IMG/VR virus record: IMGVR_UViG_3300021356_000018
Span: 1 to 64,000 of that record
Length of the DNA stretch: 64,000 nt
Reading direction: 5' to 3' (one strand)
Origin: a virus
Below the pieces are notes generated by a model. That model had not been told where the DNA came from. It was given only the letters and a program-made list of their open reading frames with translations, and searched no databases. A program made the translations under genes and the position numbers. Shown here one piece after another: positions 33,657 to 41,882 of this stretch; the stretch's first letter is position 1; the number at the start of each line of letters is the position of its first letter.

Positions 33657-33789
33657 ACTTATCTTTTAATCTTTGCCTGCGCTTTGTTTGTCTACGCTTG
33701 TTTTTGCGTTTCTCATTTAGACGGTCTTCTTTACGAGGGTCTTGTCCCCAGCCGTCACCTTTGCGATAATCTCTAAATCGCTTAGGCAT
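33646..33789 (-). CDS. Small highly basic protein, 47 aa
   Basis: ATG at 33789 preceded by GAAGGAATGCAACT. Begins MPKRFRDYRKGDGWGQD and is packed with Lys and Arg in its second half, so RNA or DNA binding is likely. It overlaps the sulfotransferase start by 11 nt. Similar short proteins occur in cyanophages. Confidence 0.7.
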   Translation of the reverse strand: MPKRFRDYRKGDGWGQDPRKEDRLNEKRKNKRRQTKRRQRLKDKYDQ

Positions 33790-33802
33790 AGTTGCATTCC
33801 TT

Positions 33803-34243
33803 CTATCGCATATCCATCGGAGTTGTTAGTAAGTCTGGGAAAGCTTCTAACAGAGTTGGTAAGGTTAATCCTTTAACTTTAGTATGTGACAACATATTAT
33901 GAGCTAGTAATCCAGCATCGTCATTGTCAATATCTTCTAAAAGTTTAATGAATAATTGCTCACGCTTAATTGGTTTCATATCATCGTAACCACCACCTTT
34001 AATGAAGATTTTTAAGCGTCTTGCTTCTCTATAAAGCATAGTTTTTGCTTCATCTTCAAATTGGTTTGTTTTCCAAGGTGGAGCAGTATCGGGTAACAAG
34101 AACTCAATACTCTCGTCGTATATTAAACGCAATACATTGCGGAAAGGTACATTGTCATTCTCACGAAGCCATGCAACCTTATCAGCTTTTGTTTTCTTTT
34201 TTGGAAGTTCAGATAGAACTTCGGACATAGATAATCTAATCAT
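33803..34243 (-). CDS. Conserved phage protein (DUF6433-like)
   Basis: A 146-aa helical protein starting two bases after the RNase H stop. Its KADKVAWLREND and NVLRLIYDESIEFLLP segments recall a family conserved in T4-like marine phages (DUF6433, from memory). The tight link to RNase H suggests a replication-related role. Confidence 0.7.
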   Translation of the reverse strand: MIRLSMSEVLSELPKKKTKADKVAWLRENDNVPFRNVLRLIYDESIEFLLPDTAPPWKTNQFEDEAKTMLYREARRLKIFIKGGGYDDMKPIKREQLFIKLLEDIDNDDAGLLAHNMLSHTKVKGLTLPTLLEAFPDLLTTPMDMR

Positions 34244-34244
34244 T

Positions 34245-35102
34245 TTAAAAATCCTGTATATCTGTAATCAAGTTTTTCAACTTTTTCTTAACAAAGAAAT
34301 TAAAGAGATGTTCACGACCAATTTCTTTGTCTATATTAAATTGCTCAAGAATTTTGTCTTTGAACTCTTGAGGTACCAAGCTCAGGTCAATCATTTGCTT
34401 GTTTCTGTTTAAACGCAGTTTTGTCTCTTCGTCCATTGTCTCTGGCTCAGTTAAAAACTGTGTTAATCTTTTCTTAGTCATTGGTCTTTGTCTTTCACCA
34501 ATAGCTAAACAATTGTCAGCACTAAGTATATTAGGGATGCCATCTCCAACATCGCCTTTTAATATGTGCTCTTCTAAGTATTTATTTGGATCGTTATGTC
34601 TTACCCATTTTTTCATTACAGGATTGTATTGGTCAACATTCCCATAAGTCTGTAATTGGATAAAGTCTTTGTCACCAGAAAGAATTAGAATTTTTTCAGC
34701 TCCTGTATTCATCACAGTACCATATTCATGTACTAATGTAGCAATAATATCATCAGCTTCACAGCGTTCTATATTGATAACTTTGTAAGGAAAAAATTCT
34801 TCAATCTCTTGTCTGATTCCATGGATAACTTCAAAGAGTTTATTCCAATCCATTTCAGAAGCATCACGACCTTTTTTACGATTAGCTTTATAATAAGGGA
34901 AATAGTCACGTCGCCATACGTCTTTGTTATCGCAACATAAAACAATCTCACCGTATTCTTCAGAGAATTTTTTACGATTAAATCGAATTGAATTTAAGAA
35001 CATATGACGAATAAGATTCTCGTCTGGTTCCACATTGTGGTGGTTGCCTATACTCGCAAAGAGTGAAGCTAACATCACCTGGTTGTAGTCTACTAATATC
35101 AT
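34245..35102 (-). CDS. rnh: RNase H / 5'-3' flap exonuclease (T4 rnh-like)
   Basis: FEN1-family nuclease of 285 aa that removes RNA primers from Okazaki fragments. Visible are MILVDYNQ (Asp5), CDNKDVWRRDYFPYYKANR, the acidic ERCEADDIIA, SGDKDF and GDVGDGIPN followed by the helix-hairpin-helix region. It has its own early promoter. T4 RNase H is 305 aa. Confidence 0.94.
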   Translation of the reverse strand: MILVDYNQVMLASLFASIGNHHNVEPDENLIRHMFLNSIRFNRKKFSEEYGEIVLCCDNKDVWRRDYFPYYKANRKKGRDASEMDWNKLFEVIHGIRQEIEEFFPYKVINIERCEADDIIATLVHEYGTVMNTGAEKILILSGDKDFIQLQTYGNVDQYNPVMKKWVRHNDPNKYLEEHILKGDVGDGIPNILSADNCLAIGERQRPMTKKRLTQFLTEPETMDEETKLRLNRNKQMIDLSLVPQEFKDKILEQFNIDKEIGREHLFNFFVKKKLKNLITDIQDF

Positions 35103-35131
35103 AATTTTACCATAATTTAATTTAAGAGTAT

Positions 35132-35160
35132 ATTATATCATACTTCTTCGTCGTTGTCAA
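35132..35160 (-). promoter_or_regulatory. Early sigma70 promoter
   Basis: TTGACA (35160-35155), 17 bp, TATAAT (35137-35132), minus strand. It lies partly in the 3' end of the gene upstream. Confidence 0.88.
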
Positions 35161-35518
35161 CCCCTATGTCGAGCGTAGTTTTTAGTCCGCCTACAGTATG
35201 AGCCCCATCTGACTCAAGTACTACTACATTCTTATTAGCAAACTCATGTAGTGGGTGGTCGACATCTAATGTTTTCAAATGTAAAGCTTTGATACTTTCA
35301 AATACAAGAATCATACTCGGAAAGTATTTTTCTATATCTGAGTCAAAGTCACAATTAGCGCGCGCCATTTCATGTAGCACATTTTCCCAAATAATTTCAG
35401 ATAAATCGTTCGCATAATTTTCTTTATATGTGTTTAATTTATCTTTAACTTCACCCGCTGTCATTGGCGGGTCTGAAATTAGCCTAGGAAACTGTACGAC
35501 GTTATCCTTGTCCGCCAT
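35138..35518 (-). CDS. Phage protein, unknown
   Basis: A 126-aa acidic protein starting MADKDNVVQFPRL. Helical by appearance. Its last codons carry the -35 and -10 boxes for RNase H, so the sequence does two jobs. Overlaps the glycosyltransferase end by 17 nt. Function unknown. Confidence 0.65.
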   Translation of the reverse strand: MADKDNVVQFPRLISDPPMTAGEVKDKLNTYKENYANDLSEIIWENVLHEMARANCDFDSDIEKYFPSMILVFESIKALHLKTLDVDHPLHEFANKNVVVLESDGAHTVGGLKTTLDIGVDNDEEV

Positions 35519-36464
35519 TAGTTAAGTTCCTTAAAATTGTGTTCCACATTACTTGGAATGACTGAACACTGTTTCTTGCGAGATTAAACCTATCTGAATA
35601 GGTAAATCCATTAAAATATCCTGGATTCTGTTTCATGCTTTCTAGCACTTGTCTTACAACTGAGAATGCATAGTTTGCATGAACTTGTGGGTCTTCGTTC
35701 CAGTCATACATGATCGTTGCATTCTGTGCTGTTTCAGGTAATGCACCATAATTTGGATGGATACAAATAACCTGACTTTTAATTGCTTCAATAAGAGCAA
35801 TACATGAAGTTTCTTTCCATATATTTGGATATAAGAAAATATGAGCATCATCAAGCGCAGCAAGAACTTCTTCGTTAGATTTTACTCCGTGATATGTCAT
35901 ATTTGGATGTGCTTCAATTGTTGCAAATAAACCTTTATAAGCTTCATTGCGTTGTTCCCATCCATAAATTTCAAAACCAGAGTAAACATCTAAATGAATG
36001 TTATCGTATTGCTTACTCAATGCATCAAAGATTGGTACTAATAATTCCAATCCACGATGTGGTGTTGTGTGATAGATGAACTTAACTGTGTCTGTATTTT
36101 TCTCTGTTGGTGCAAATTGCTTTTCAACAGCATTATAAATCACAGTACATTTACTGTATGGAATTCCAAAGCGAACGATGTATTGGTCACGTTGCCATGC
36201 TGATACAAAAACAAAATGGTCAAACTTTTCCCAACCACCATCTAATAAGATTTTATTCTCTGGGTCTTCTGCCAAATCGTGGCACCATAAAATATTTAAT
36301 ACATCATCTTTCAATTCACGAGGTCTACTCAAGTGAACAGCAACTTTTTCTTGTAGGTCTTTATCTACGAGGTCAACAAAACGTTGCCTCATCATTTCAG
36401 TTCCGCCTTTAGCGTTACCTGATTGTTCGGAGTCGATTACTTCTCCTTTATACACGCAACTCAT
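35502..36464 (-). CDS. Glycosyltransferase, GT4 type
   Basis: A 320-aa GT-B fold enzyme. An N-terminal GGTEMM motif, VFVSAWQRD, IYNAVE, FIYHTTPHRGLELL and the C-terminal E-x7-E pattern around KETSCIALIEAIK are typical of family GT4. Acceptor unknown: DNA, capsid or surface sugar are all possible. Followed by a GT25-like gene upstream, forming a glycosylation pair. Confidence 0.88.
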   Translation of the reverse strand: MSCVYKGEVIDSEQSGNAKGGTEMMRQRFVDLVDKDLQEKVAVHLSRPRELKDDVLNILWCHDLAEDPENKILLDGGWEKFDHFVFVSAWQRDQYIVRFGIPYSKCTVIYNAVEKQFAPTEKNTDTVKFIYHTTPHRGLELLVPIFDALSKQYDNIHLDVYSGFEIYGWEQRNEAYKGLFATIEAHPNMTYHGVKSNEEVLAALDDAHIFLYPNIWKETSCIALIEAIKSQVICIHPNYGALPETAQNATIMYDWNEDPQVHANYAFSVVRQVLESMKQNPGYFNGFTYSDRFNLARNSVQSFQVMWNTILRNLTNGGQG

Positions 36465-36633
36465 TTTCTACTTTCTCCAATTTTTCATTCACAGACTTCT
36501 TTAGTGAATCTGCATAATCTCTTAATGTATTGATAGTCGTATACAAGTATCCTTGTGCTTGTCTACCATCAATTTGCTTTTCTAAATCGCTAATTACAAT
36601 TTGTACTGCGCATAGTTTTTCTAAATCATTCAT
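36448..36633 (-). CDS. Small coiled-coil protein
   Basis: A 61-aa helical protein. The start at 36633 is set by GAGGAA 7 nt upstream, overlapping the previous gene's end by 8 nt. Begins MNDLEKLCAVQIVISDLE; probably a dimer. Function unknown. Confidence 0.6.
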   Translation of the reverse strand: MNDLEKLCAVQIVISDLEKQIDGRQAQGYLYTTINTLRDYADSLKKSVNEKLEKVENELRV

Positions 36634-37417
36634 ATTTCGCTTCCTCATAAATTTCAGTTAATGATTTTGTTGAGCCTTTTTTTCTCCACCAATCTGTTAA
36701 AAATTCGTAAGAGTAAATAGCACTCTGTGCTTGTTGGTTATAATAATATATATTCTTCGAACGAAAGTCGATTACATTCTGATTGAACAGTGGAAATGTA
36801 TACACTGGTCCAAATCCGTGCATCACGTTGTTTTCAAATGATGGTGGAGCACCTAATGGCATTTTATAGTGAATTGCAAGTGATTGGTTGTTTTCTGTTT
36901 CAATAAAATAATAATCAATAATCTTTTTAGCGTATTCACGCTTTAATGCATAACACTGTAAACCGTGGTCCCATAAATTACGACGACGAATATTCATTGG
37001 TGGATATTCAGTATCTTTATCGTAGGGATATTCAAATACATTACACAGATGTAATGCTCCCCACTCTACTTCAATACCTTCAATAAATTCCATGAGTGTA
37101 AAGTTCCAATGCTTTACAGGCTCAAAGTCTACATCATCTTCAAAGAATAAACCAATCTCTTCGTTAGTATTTTCGTACCACCATTTGATTGTAAGTAAAT
37201 GAGATGATGTAACACCTTTGGTCATTATTTCTAATAACCCTGGTTCACCAATGAATCCTATAGAATTTTTATTGTATCGCTCATAGACATGAACATGTAT
37301 GTTGTCTACTCCGAGCTTTGCAAATTCTTTTTCTGTATATGATTTACGTTCGGGACAATCAATCAGATTGATTATGTTCGGTGTCGGTATCTTCTCTAAT
37401 TTCTGTGTTAGCTTCAA
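36626..37417 (-). CDS. Glycosyltransferase, GT25-like
   Basis: A 263-aa protein with IINLIDCPERK near the start and the acidic FFEDDVDF metal site, both typical of LPS-type GT25 enzymes. GLQCYALKREYAKKII is the conserved later segment. Its start lies inside the end of the kinase gene (59-nt overlap). Acceptor unknown. Confidence 0.75.
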   Translation of the reverse strand: MKLTQKLEKIPTPNIINLIDCPERKSYTEKEFAKLGVDNIHVHVYERYNKNSIGFIGEPGLLEIMTKGVTSSHLLTIKWWYENTNEEIGLFFEDDVDFEPVKHWNFTLMEFIEGIEVEWGALHLCNVFEYPYDKDTEYPPMNIRRRNLWDHGLQCYALKREYAKKIIDYYFIETENNQSLAIHYKMPLGAPPSFENNVMHGFGPVYTFPLFNQNVIDFRSKNIYYYNQQAQSAIYSYEFLTDWWRKKGSTKSLTEIYEEAKYE

Positions 37418-38042
37418 TTTTATAATCTTCGTTTAGTTCATTGTAAATATCAGTTAGAATACTATGGAAGTTTCTGACTGAGCCATTATTATGTACACGA
37501 TATGTCTTGATGTTCATTTCTTCTTCAAGCACATAAGCACCGTCAATAGGTGTTTCGTAATTGATTGTGTATTCTTTTATTAGATTACCATTAAAGTATC
37601 TACGACTATCTGAAGAATAATCATGACCATCTCTTGTAATCTGAACAATTACAATATTTTCTCTACCGACTTTTTCGATGAGTGGTTTGAGTTCTTCTAC
37701 AAATCCACCATCTGCAACTGCATAATGTACTTCATCTTCAATTTCGTCTGCTACCAATTTGCCAAAATAATCTAAACCTTTCTTTGGCTTCATTACATTT
37801 TCAGATACATGTATCATTGCTTCTCTTCGCGAATGGTCACCAAGAGCATGTTCTACAATTTCTTTTTGGTCTCTGTCATTATAACCTTGCATAAACCAAT
37901 CTTTATCGACACCAAAAAACTCAATCGTTTCTTTGAACAATTGATGTTTAAAACTTAATGATTTAAAGCCAAACATCTCTTTATATAAAGATGCAGCTTC
38001 GTCTTTACCACTGCCTGGTGGTCCGTTAAATATTACTATCAT
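37359..38042 (-). CDS. Deoxynucleoside monophosphate kinase-like (T4 gp1 role)
   Basis: A 227-aa P-loop kinase. Walker A is FNGPPGSGKDEA near the N-terminus, which I start at ATG 38042 with GGAAAAGAAA upstream. DRDQKEIVEHALGDHSRREA and KGLDYFGK look like the lid and substrate region. T4 gp1 phosphorylates dTMP, dGMP and hydroxymethyl-dCMP; because a dCMP hydroxymethylase is encoded at 52699-53364, a kinase of this kind is needed. The substrate is inferred. Confidence 0.75.
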   Translation of the reverse strand: MIVIFNGPPGSGKDEAASLYKEMFGFKSLSFKHQLFKETIEFFGVDKDWFMQGYNDRDQKEIVEHALGDHSRREAMIHVSENVMKPKKGLDYFGKLVADEIEDEVHYAVADGGFVEELKPLIEKVGRENIVIVQITRDGHDYSSDSRRYFNGNLIKEYTINYETPIDGAYVLEEEMNIKTYRVHNNGSVRNFHSILTDIYNELNEDYKIEANTEIREDTDTEHNQSD

Positions 38043-38586
38043 TTTCTTTTCCGTTAAAAAATCCGAATTTTGCGATATAATAAGCATCAACAATATCAGA
38101 TATTGGATTATATCCTTTTATTATATCAAGTTTGACACGAATGTCAACCCCTGTTTCTTCTTTAAAGGAATCTAACATCATGTCTTTATTTGCATTACCT
38201 TTACCAGTTGCAAACTTTTTAATTTCTGTAGGAGCAGGTACTGTGTACTCTATTCCTTTTTCCCAGAGTTTGTATTTAAGGAGTCCTGCGTTTTCTGCAA
38301 TTTGGAAGACTCTTCCGACTGCTCCAAAGGCATATCCTTCAATAGCAACTCTACTACATCCGGCGGTAGATATCCAGTGTAAACTCCACTCGGCCAAATT
38401 ATTGAAGCGCTCACAGTCCTCGCTCCATTCTGGATAAACTGTGCAATTATAGTTTTCAGCTTCTCTAATCTTTTTCTCATTTGGCACCATGTAATAAAAT
38501 TTGCAATTTGAATAACTCCACTCTTCGCCTGAATGTACACAAACTGCAGGTGATGTTAAACTGTAATCTACTCCTGCAACGACCAT
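38026..38586 (-). CDS. RuvC-like Holliday junction resolvase
   Basis: A 186-aa RNase H-fold nuclease. Acidic residues sit at the expected places: Asp7 in VAGVDYSLT, Glu in RVAIEGYAFG, and Asp in the C-terminal ISDIVDAYYIA; GKGNANKDMM is the typical later loop. T4 uses endonuclease VII for this job; a RuvC-type enzyme is common in marine relatives. A late box lies upstream and an early promoter lies inside the gene. Confidence 0.85.
   Translation of the reverse strand: MVVAGVDYSLTSPAVCVHSGEEWSYSNCKFYYMVPNEKKIREAENYNCTVYPEWSEDCERFNNLAEWSLHWISTAGCSRVAIEGYAFGAVGRVFQIAENAGLLKYKLWEKGIEYTVPAPTEIKKFATGKGNANKDMMLDSFKEETGVDIRVKLDIIKGYNPISDIVDAYYIAKFGFFNGKENDSNI
38120..38147 (-). promoter_or_regulatory. 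Early promoter inside the RuvC-like gene
   Basis: TTGACA (38147-38142), 16 bp, TATAAT (38125-38120), minus strand. It gives the kinase and glycosyltransferase genes early expression while RuvC is under a late box. Confidence 0.8.
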
Positions 38587-38610
38587 AATAAACTCCTCAT
38601 TATAAAGGAT

Positions 38611-38618
38611 TATTTATA
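38611..38618 (-). promoter_or_regulatory. Late promoter (TATAAATA)
   Basis: Perfect late box on the minus strand, 25 nt before the RuvC-like start and just after the endolysin stop. Confidence 0.8.
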
Positions 38619-39146
38619 TTAGTCGGCACGGTAAAATATGTGACTTCCTATTGTGCCTACAGCTTGTAAAGTTGGTGCCCAATATGGCTCAATCCAATCT
38701 GCATGATAGTGAGTAGAGCCTTCAGTTAATCCACGATATTTTCCTTCTTTAATTATTTGTGATGATATTAAAACAGCTTCATTCCAAGAGTCAGTATCAT
38801 AAGGGTCATCGCTTTTTCCATCGCAATACCAACTGAACTGACAACGATTACGCACAGGTACGAGTTTACTAGGGTCTTTCCAAGATGGTTTATGGTCTCC
38901 CTGGTATATTACATCACATACTGTATGTGGGTATCTATCGTCTCGTACTCTATTCAGAACCACATCAGCTACTGCAAATTTACCTGCAAGATTATCACTT
39001 CTTGCTTCATGGTAAATATTAAGTGCCATACAGTGTTCTGCTTGTGTTAAAACATAATCAAATTTAATTTCTTTAGATTCAGCAACTATTGGTCCTATTG
39101 TTAAAAACAAAGGAGCAATCAGAGCGATCGCTATTTTTCTGTTCAT
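38619..39146 (-). CDS. SleB-type cell-wall hydrolase, probable endolysin
   Basis: A 175-aa hydrolase_2 (SleB) protein. A signal peptide (residues 1-22, IVAES) precedes EHCMALNIYHEARSD, whose Glu is the expected catalytic residue, then DVVLNRV and CQFSWYCDG with conserved Cys and Trp. Being exported by the host Sec system it would not need a large holin hole; the small membrane proteins at 15.4-16.2 kb could help release. Peptidoglycan cutting is well supported, lysis role inferred. Confidence 0.87.
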   Translation of the reverse strand: MNRKIAIALIAPLFLTIGPIVAESKEIKFDYVLTQAEHCMALNIYHEARSDNLAGKFAVADVVLNRVRDDRYPHTVCDVIYQGDHKPSWKDPSKLVPVRNRCQFSWYCDGKSDDPYDTDSWNEAVLISSQIIKEGKYRGLTEGSTHYHADWIEPYWAPTLQAVGTIGSHIFYRAD

Positions 39147-39418
39147 GTTCTACTTTGGTATGCAGCAAGAAGAGCTTCACCTTCTAGTTTTTCACCAAAA
39201 GTATGAATGAGTTTTCCATTTTGGAATCTTTCGATATGTCCATCTGGATAAGAATAATCAACTACCATTCCGTTGTCAGTATGTTTTTGTGTTTCTTCTG
39301 TTTCATACCACATTGACTTTAGTCTATGCATATGCATTCCTGTAGATTGCTTATTCCATTCATCTGCTTCAATTAACATAGAGTATTTCTCCACCATCGC
39401 TTTATATTCAGTCATCAT
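39143..39418 (-). CDS. Small phage protein, unknown
   Basis: A 91-aa soluble protein. The start at 39418 has AAGGGAAGAAAA upstream. YSYPDGHIERFQNGKLIHTFGEK looks like a beta strand pair. Overlaps the endolysin start by 4 nt. Function unknown. Confidence 0.6.
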   Translation of the reverse strand: MMTEYKAMVEKYSMLIEADEWNKQSTGMHMHRLKSMWYETEETQKHTDNGMVVDYSYPDGHIERFQNGKLIHTFGEKLEGEALLAAYQSRT

Positions 39419-39680
39419 TTTTCTTCCCTTCAATCTCACCTTTTAAGTCGTCGAGTGCTTTCTCGAGATCTTTCAAGTGAGGGTATCTTGTATAGGCAGG
39501 ATGAGCAAATTCAGAACTTGATTCTTCATCTTCATCGACATCAGCCTCTCCGTACCAATTCGCCCTTTCAGGTTTTGGTTGTTCTTTCTTTTTACCAAAG
39601 ATACGATCCCATTCAGAATCAAACTTTTTCTTATCTTCAGGTCTTCTTTTTGAGCCCTTGCCACCGTGCCATTTACTCAT
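39408..39680 (-). CDS. Small charged protein with GGKGSKRRP N-terminus
   Basis: A 90-aa, charged, mostly disordered protein starting MSKWHGGKGSKRRP, a start seen in many phage hypothetical proteins. The C-terminal 25 residues form a helix. Overlaps both neighbours. Function unknown. Confidence 0.65.
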   Translation of the reverse strand: MSKWHGGKGSKRRPEDKKKFDSEWDRIFGKKKEQPKPERANWYGEADVDEDEESSSEFAHPAYTRYPHLKDLEKALDDLKGEIEGKKNDD

Positions 39681-39961
39681 AATCTACCTAATTTACTCAT
39701 CGCTTGATGAACTCTATCTAAATCTGGGTCATTTAAATGCCCATAAATTCCAACATCGCCCGACCAAGTGTATTCACTCATAAAGTCGAGCGGTGGTTCC
39801 ACAAAATCTTGTGTATCTCTATCCATAAAGGCAACTTCCCATAGGCCTTTTCTCCACCCATAAGAACCAGTAAATCTTACAGCTGATACGATGTAATCAT
39901 CATAATCAAATTGTATTCGCACACCGTCGTGCCACTTTTGTTTTTCAGGCCATTTAGGCAT
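39677..39961 (-). CDS. Small phage protein, unknown
   Basis: A 94-aa protein rich in Trp and Asp (WSGDVGIYG). The start at 39961 is supported by GGGAGAA upstream and by the TAATG overlap with the 44-aa ORF. Function unknown. Confidence 0.65.
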   Translation of the reverse strand: MPKWPEKQKWHDGVRIQFDYDDYIVSAVRFTGSYGWRKGLWEVAFMDRDTQDFVEPPLDFMSEYTWSGDVGIYGHLNDPDLDRVHQAMSKLGRL

Positions 39962-40095
39962 TAGCTCATTCTCCCTATAATAAATCCTAGCCAAAATACG
40001 AAGATGTCAATAAAGAAATGCATGATAAAACTTAGTGCAAAAATTTCTTTCCAATGAACTTTGCAAATATTAAACCATTCAGCAATACTTTTCAT
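39961..40095 (-). CDS. Tiny membrane protein, 44 aa
   Basis: ATG at 40095 to TAA at 39961, overlapping both neighbours in TAATG junctions. One hydrophobic, Phe-rich segment (about 18-40). Begins MKSIAEWFNICKVHW. Unknown function. Confidence 0.6.
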   Translation of the reverse strand: MKSIAEWFNICKVHWKEIFALSFIMHFFIDIFVFWLGFIIGRMS

Positions 40096-41216
40096 TAATC
40101 TTCTCTTTGGCCAAATCCATAATCAATTACAACTGGGAATCTTGGTATTCCATCAGGCGTCTCGTTAAAGTATCTTAGTGTTGCCCAATTTGGTGTATCA
40201 CCATTGTCCCATAATTTTTTAAGTACATCTTGTGTACCTCTTACTCCTGCTCCAAAGTTTGTACCATCTGGTTTTTGTAATACAAAATGTTTTACATAAC
40301 CAGCCCAGTTACCTTTACCTTCTAACATTGAAACAACTTTAAATTCGTCAGTAATAAACTCTTTACGCTTTAGTAAGTATTTACTTCTTTTGTTTTCGTA
40401 AGGCATATCGTATCGCACCATTTGCCCTTCGTAACCATCTTCCATCCATTGACCATAAAGATTGTCTAAACTTTCTTGTGATTGTACTGATATAGTTTCT
40501 ACAACTTTAATTGCATTCATGTCAGAAAGTGTCATACCCAGCCTAAAAAACCTGCTTGAGAAGACTAAATCGCTCTCAGAAGTGTCATACATATCATAAA
40601 CATGGTATTGCACAAGCCTTTCTGATTCTAAAATGTCATACTCTGTAGATTTTTGTTTACGAACAAGCGATGTGATTTTATTAAAGTCATCTTTAAGTTC
40701 GTGGTTATATAACTCACCATCGAATACATACTCTGGATGCTCATCAAATATTCCTTTAATCTCATTCCAAATATGTGGGCAACTTGTAATTGGCTTATTT
40801 GCTCTCGTCCAAAGTCCACTCTTGTTTGCAATGCATCGTATACCATCGAGCTTTGGTTGAGCGATAATTGGAAAATCATCATTCTCTTTATAACCACCAG
40901 CTAACATTGGTTTAAATGCTGTATAAGAGTCGATGTCTTTGATATCTTTGAAGTACTCTTTTTCAATTCTACGATCGTAGATGCTCATTGCTTCAGTTAT
41001 TGCTTGAGTATAAGCATTGGTTGCATTTGCACGACCAACATTTTTTGCTTTAGTTTCTTTCCAGCCTGATGTTACAAGCTTTCCATCTTTAATTCCAGCA
41101 ATACTTCTAATTGCAGCAACATCATCTGAATCCCAACCATATTGAATAGTCAGTTCTCTGATTTTACCTTTTGTATCTCTTTTATAGAGAGTTGGTAATG
41201 ATGATATATTTTGCAT
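40095..41216 (-). CDS. ATP-dependent DNA ligase (gp30 role)
   Basis: A 373-aa ligase. Motif I AQPKLDGIRC holds the AMP-binding Lys122; motif III FDGELY, motif IV EGQMVR and motif V YLLKRKE follow, then an OB-fold C-terminus. Shorter than T4 gp30 (487 aa), the loss being in the N-terminal region. It seals nicks after RNase H and polymerase action. Confidence 0.93.
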   Translation of the reverse strand: MQNISSLPTLYKRDTKGKIRELTIQYGWDSDDVAAIRSIAGIKDGKLVTSGWKETKAKNVGRANATNAYTQAITEAMSIYDRRIEKEYFKDIKDIDSYTAFKPMLAGGYKENDDFPIIAQPKLDGIRCIANKSGLWTRANKPITSCPHIWNEIKGIFDEHPEYVFDGELYNHELKDDFNKITSLVRKQKSTEYDILESERLVQYHVYDMYDTSESDLVFSSRFFRLGMTLSDMNAIKVVETISVQSQESLDNLYGQWMEDGYEGQMVRYDMPYENKRSKYLLKRKEFITDEFKVVSMLEGKGNWAGYVKHFVLQKPDGTNFGAGVRGTQDVLKKLWDNGDTPNWATLRYFNETPDGIPRFPVVIDYGFGQRED

Positions 41217-41647
41217 TAGTTTCTCCTCATTTTAGCAATCTCTTCTGCTTGTTTAGTACCTTTCATAACTGGAACTGCGTTTGATTTGTGCATAGTAGCA
41301 ATACCAACAATCAGGTCACCAGTATACTTAAGTGTTTCTTTCTTAGTACCACTGCCACCGCCTGTAACTTCTAGCGAAGGATAGTTTGGTGTTTCTCTAC
41401 GATAAGCAGATTGTGGTTGATAAGTTTTGAAATTTTTATAGTGACGAGGGTCTGGCATTTTTGTACGACCATAAGAGTAATCGATGTACTCTTGTAGAGT
41501 ATCATATCGTAAGTCGTGCATACCTTTACGTTTCATGTCACGATTGTGCTCTCGCCATTGCAGCTCGAGTTCTTGCAATTTTGCTTTCGTGATTTTGACC
41601 TTTCGCTTTTTAGTGCTTATGGTCGATAATCCTCTAGCTAATCCCAT
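41216..41647 (-). CDS. Conserved phage protein, unknown
   Basis: A 143-aa basic protein with a KAKLQELELQWREHNRDM helix and a GGGSGTKKE linker. It starts directly behind an early promoter and couples to the ligase. I recall related proteins in cyanophages; function unknown. Confidence 0.7.
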   Translation of the reverse strand: MGLARGLSTISTKKRKVKITKAKLQELELQWREHNRDMKRKGMHDLRYDTLQEYIDYSYGRTKMPDPRHYKNFKTYQPQSAYRRETPNYPSLEVTGGGSGTKKETLKYTGDLIVGIATMHKSNAVPVMKGTKQAEEIAKMRRN

Positions 41648-41674
41648 ATAATAAACCTCATAATATAAAAAACT

Positions 41675-41703
41675 ATTATAACACGTTAGAATGTATTTGT
41701 CAA
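41675..41703 (-). promoter_or_regulatory. Early sigma70 promoter
   Basis: TTGACA (41703-41698), 17 bp, TATAAT (41680-41675), minus strand, for the gene at 41647. A perfect inverted repeat ACCCTT/AAGGGT (41703-41716) sits against the -35. Confidence 0.88.
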
Positions 41704-41716
41704 CCCTTAAAAGGGT

Positions 41717-41871
41717 GGTCTTGCGGTCGGCTGTTTTGGTGTTCCGTTCCTACTCAGTATGTCGGTAGTTCTGGTGTTCCATATTGAGCGCGGTAGGCGT
41801 CGTGGGTCCTAAATGGTAGAGCTATTAACTCCGTGATTCCATCTCGCCGTCATGCTTTAATCCCGCAGACC
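41717..41871 (+). ncRNA. Putative structured RNA, unassigned
   Basis: About 155 nt, clearly GC-richer than the surroundings and without a credible ORF. The ends pair over 9 bp with one bulged U (41717-41726 with 41863-41871). Inside, 41753-41761 pairs with 41780-41788 over 9 bp including a G-U that is allowed only on the plus strand; GGCG (41796-41799) can pair with CGCC (41845-41848) and ATGG (41813-41816) with CCAT (41839-41842). An 18-nt element is repeated (41728-41745 and 41763-41780, 15 of 18 identical). No plus-strand promoter is seen; on the minus strand it would be the 3' region of the bS21 mRNA. Confidence 0.5.
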
Positions 41872-41882
41872 ATAAACTTGTA

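Noticed and set aside
36107-36412. A 101-codon plus-strand frame opposite the GT4 glycosyltransferase
   Set aside because: No ribosome site, no domain, and the opposite strand has clear family motifs.
41717-41871. Possibility that the structured stretch is a tmRNA or a tRNA cluster
   Set aside because: There is no TTCGA-type T arm, no tag ORF and no second acceptor stem, so only an unassigned RNA is reported.
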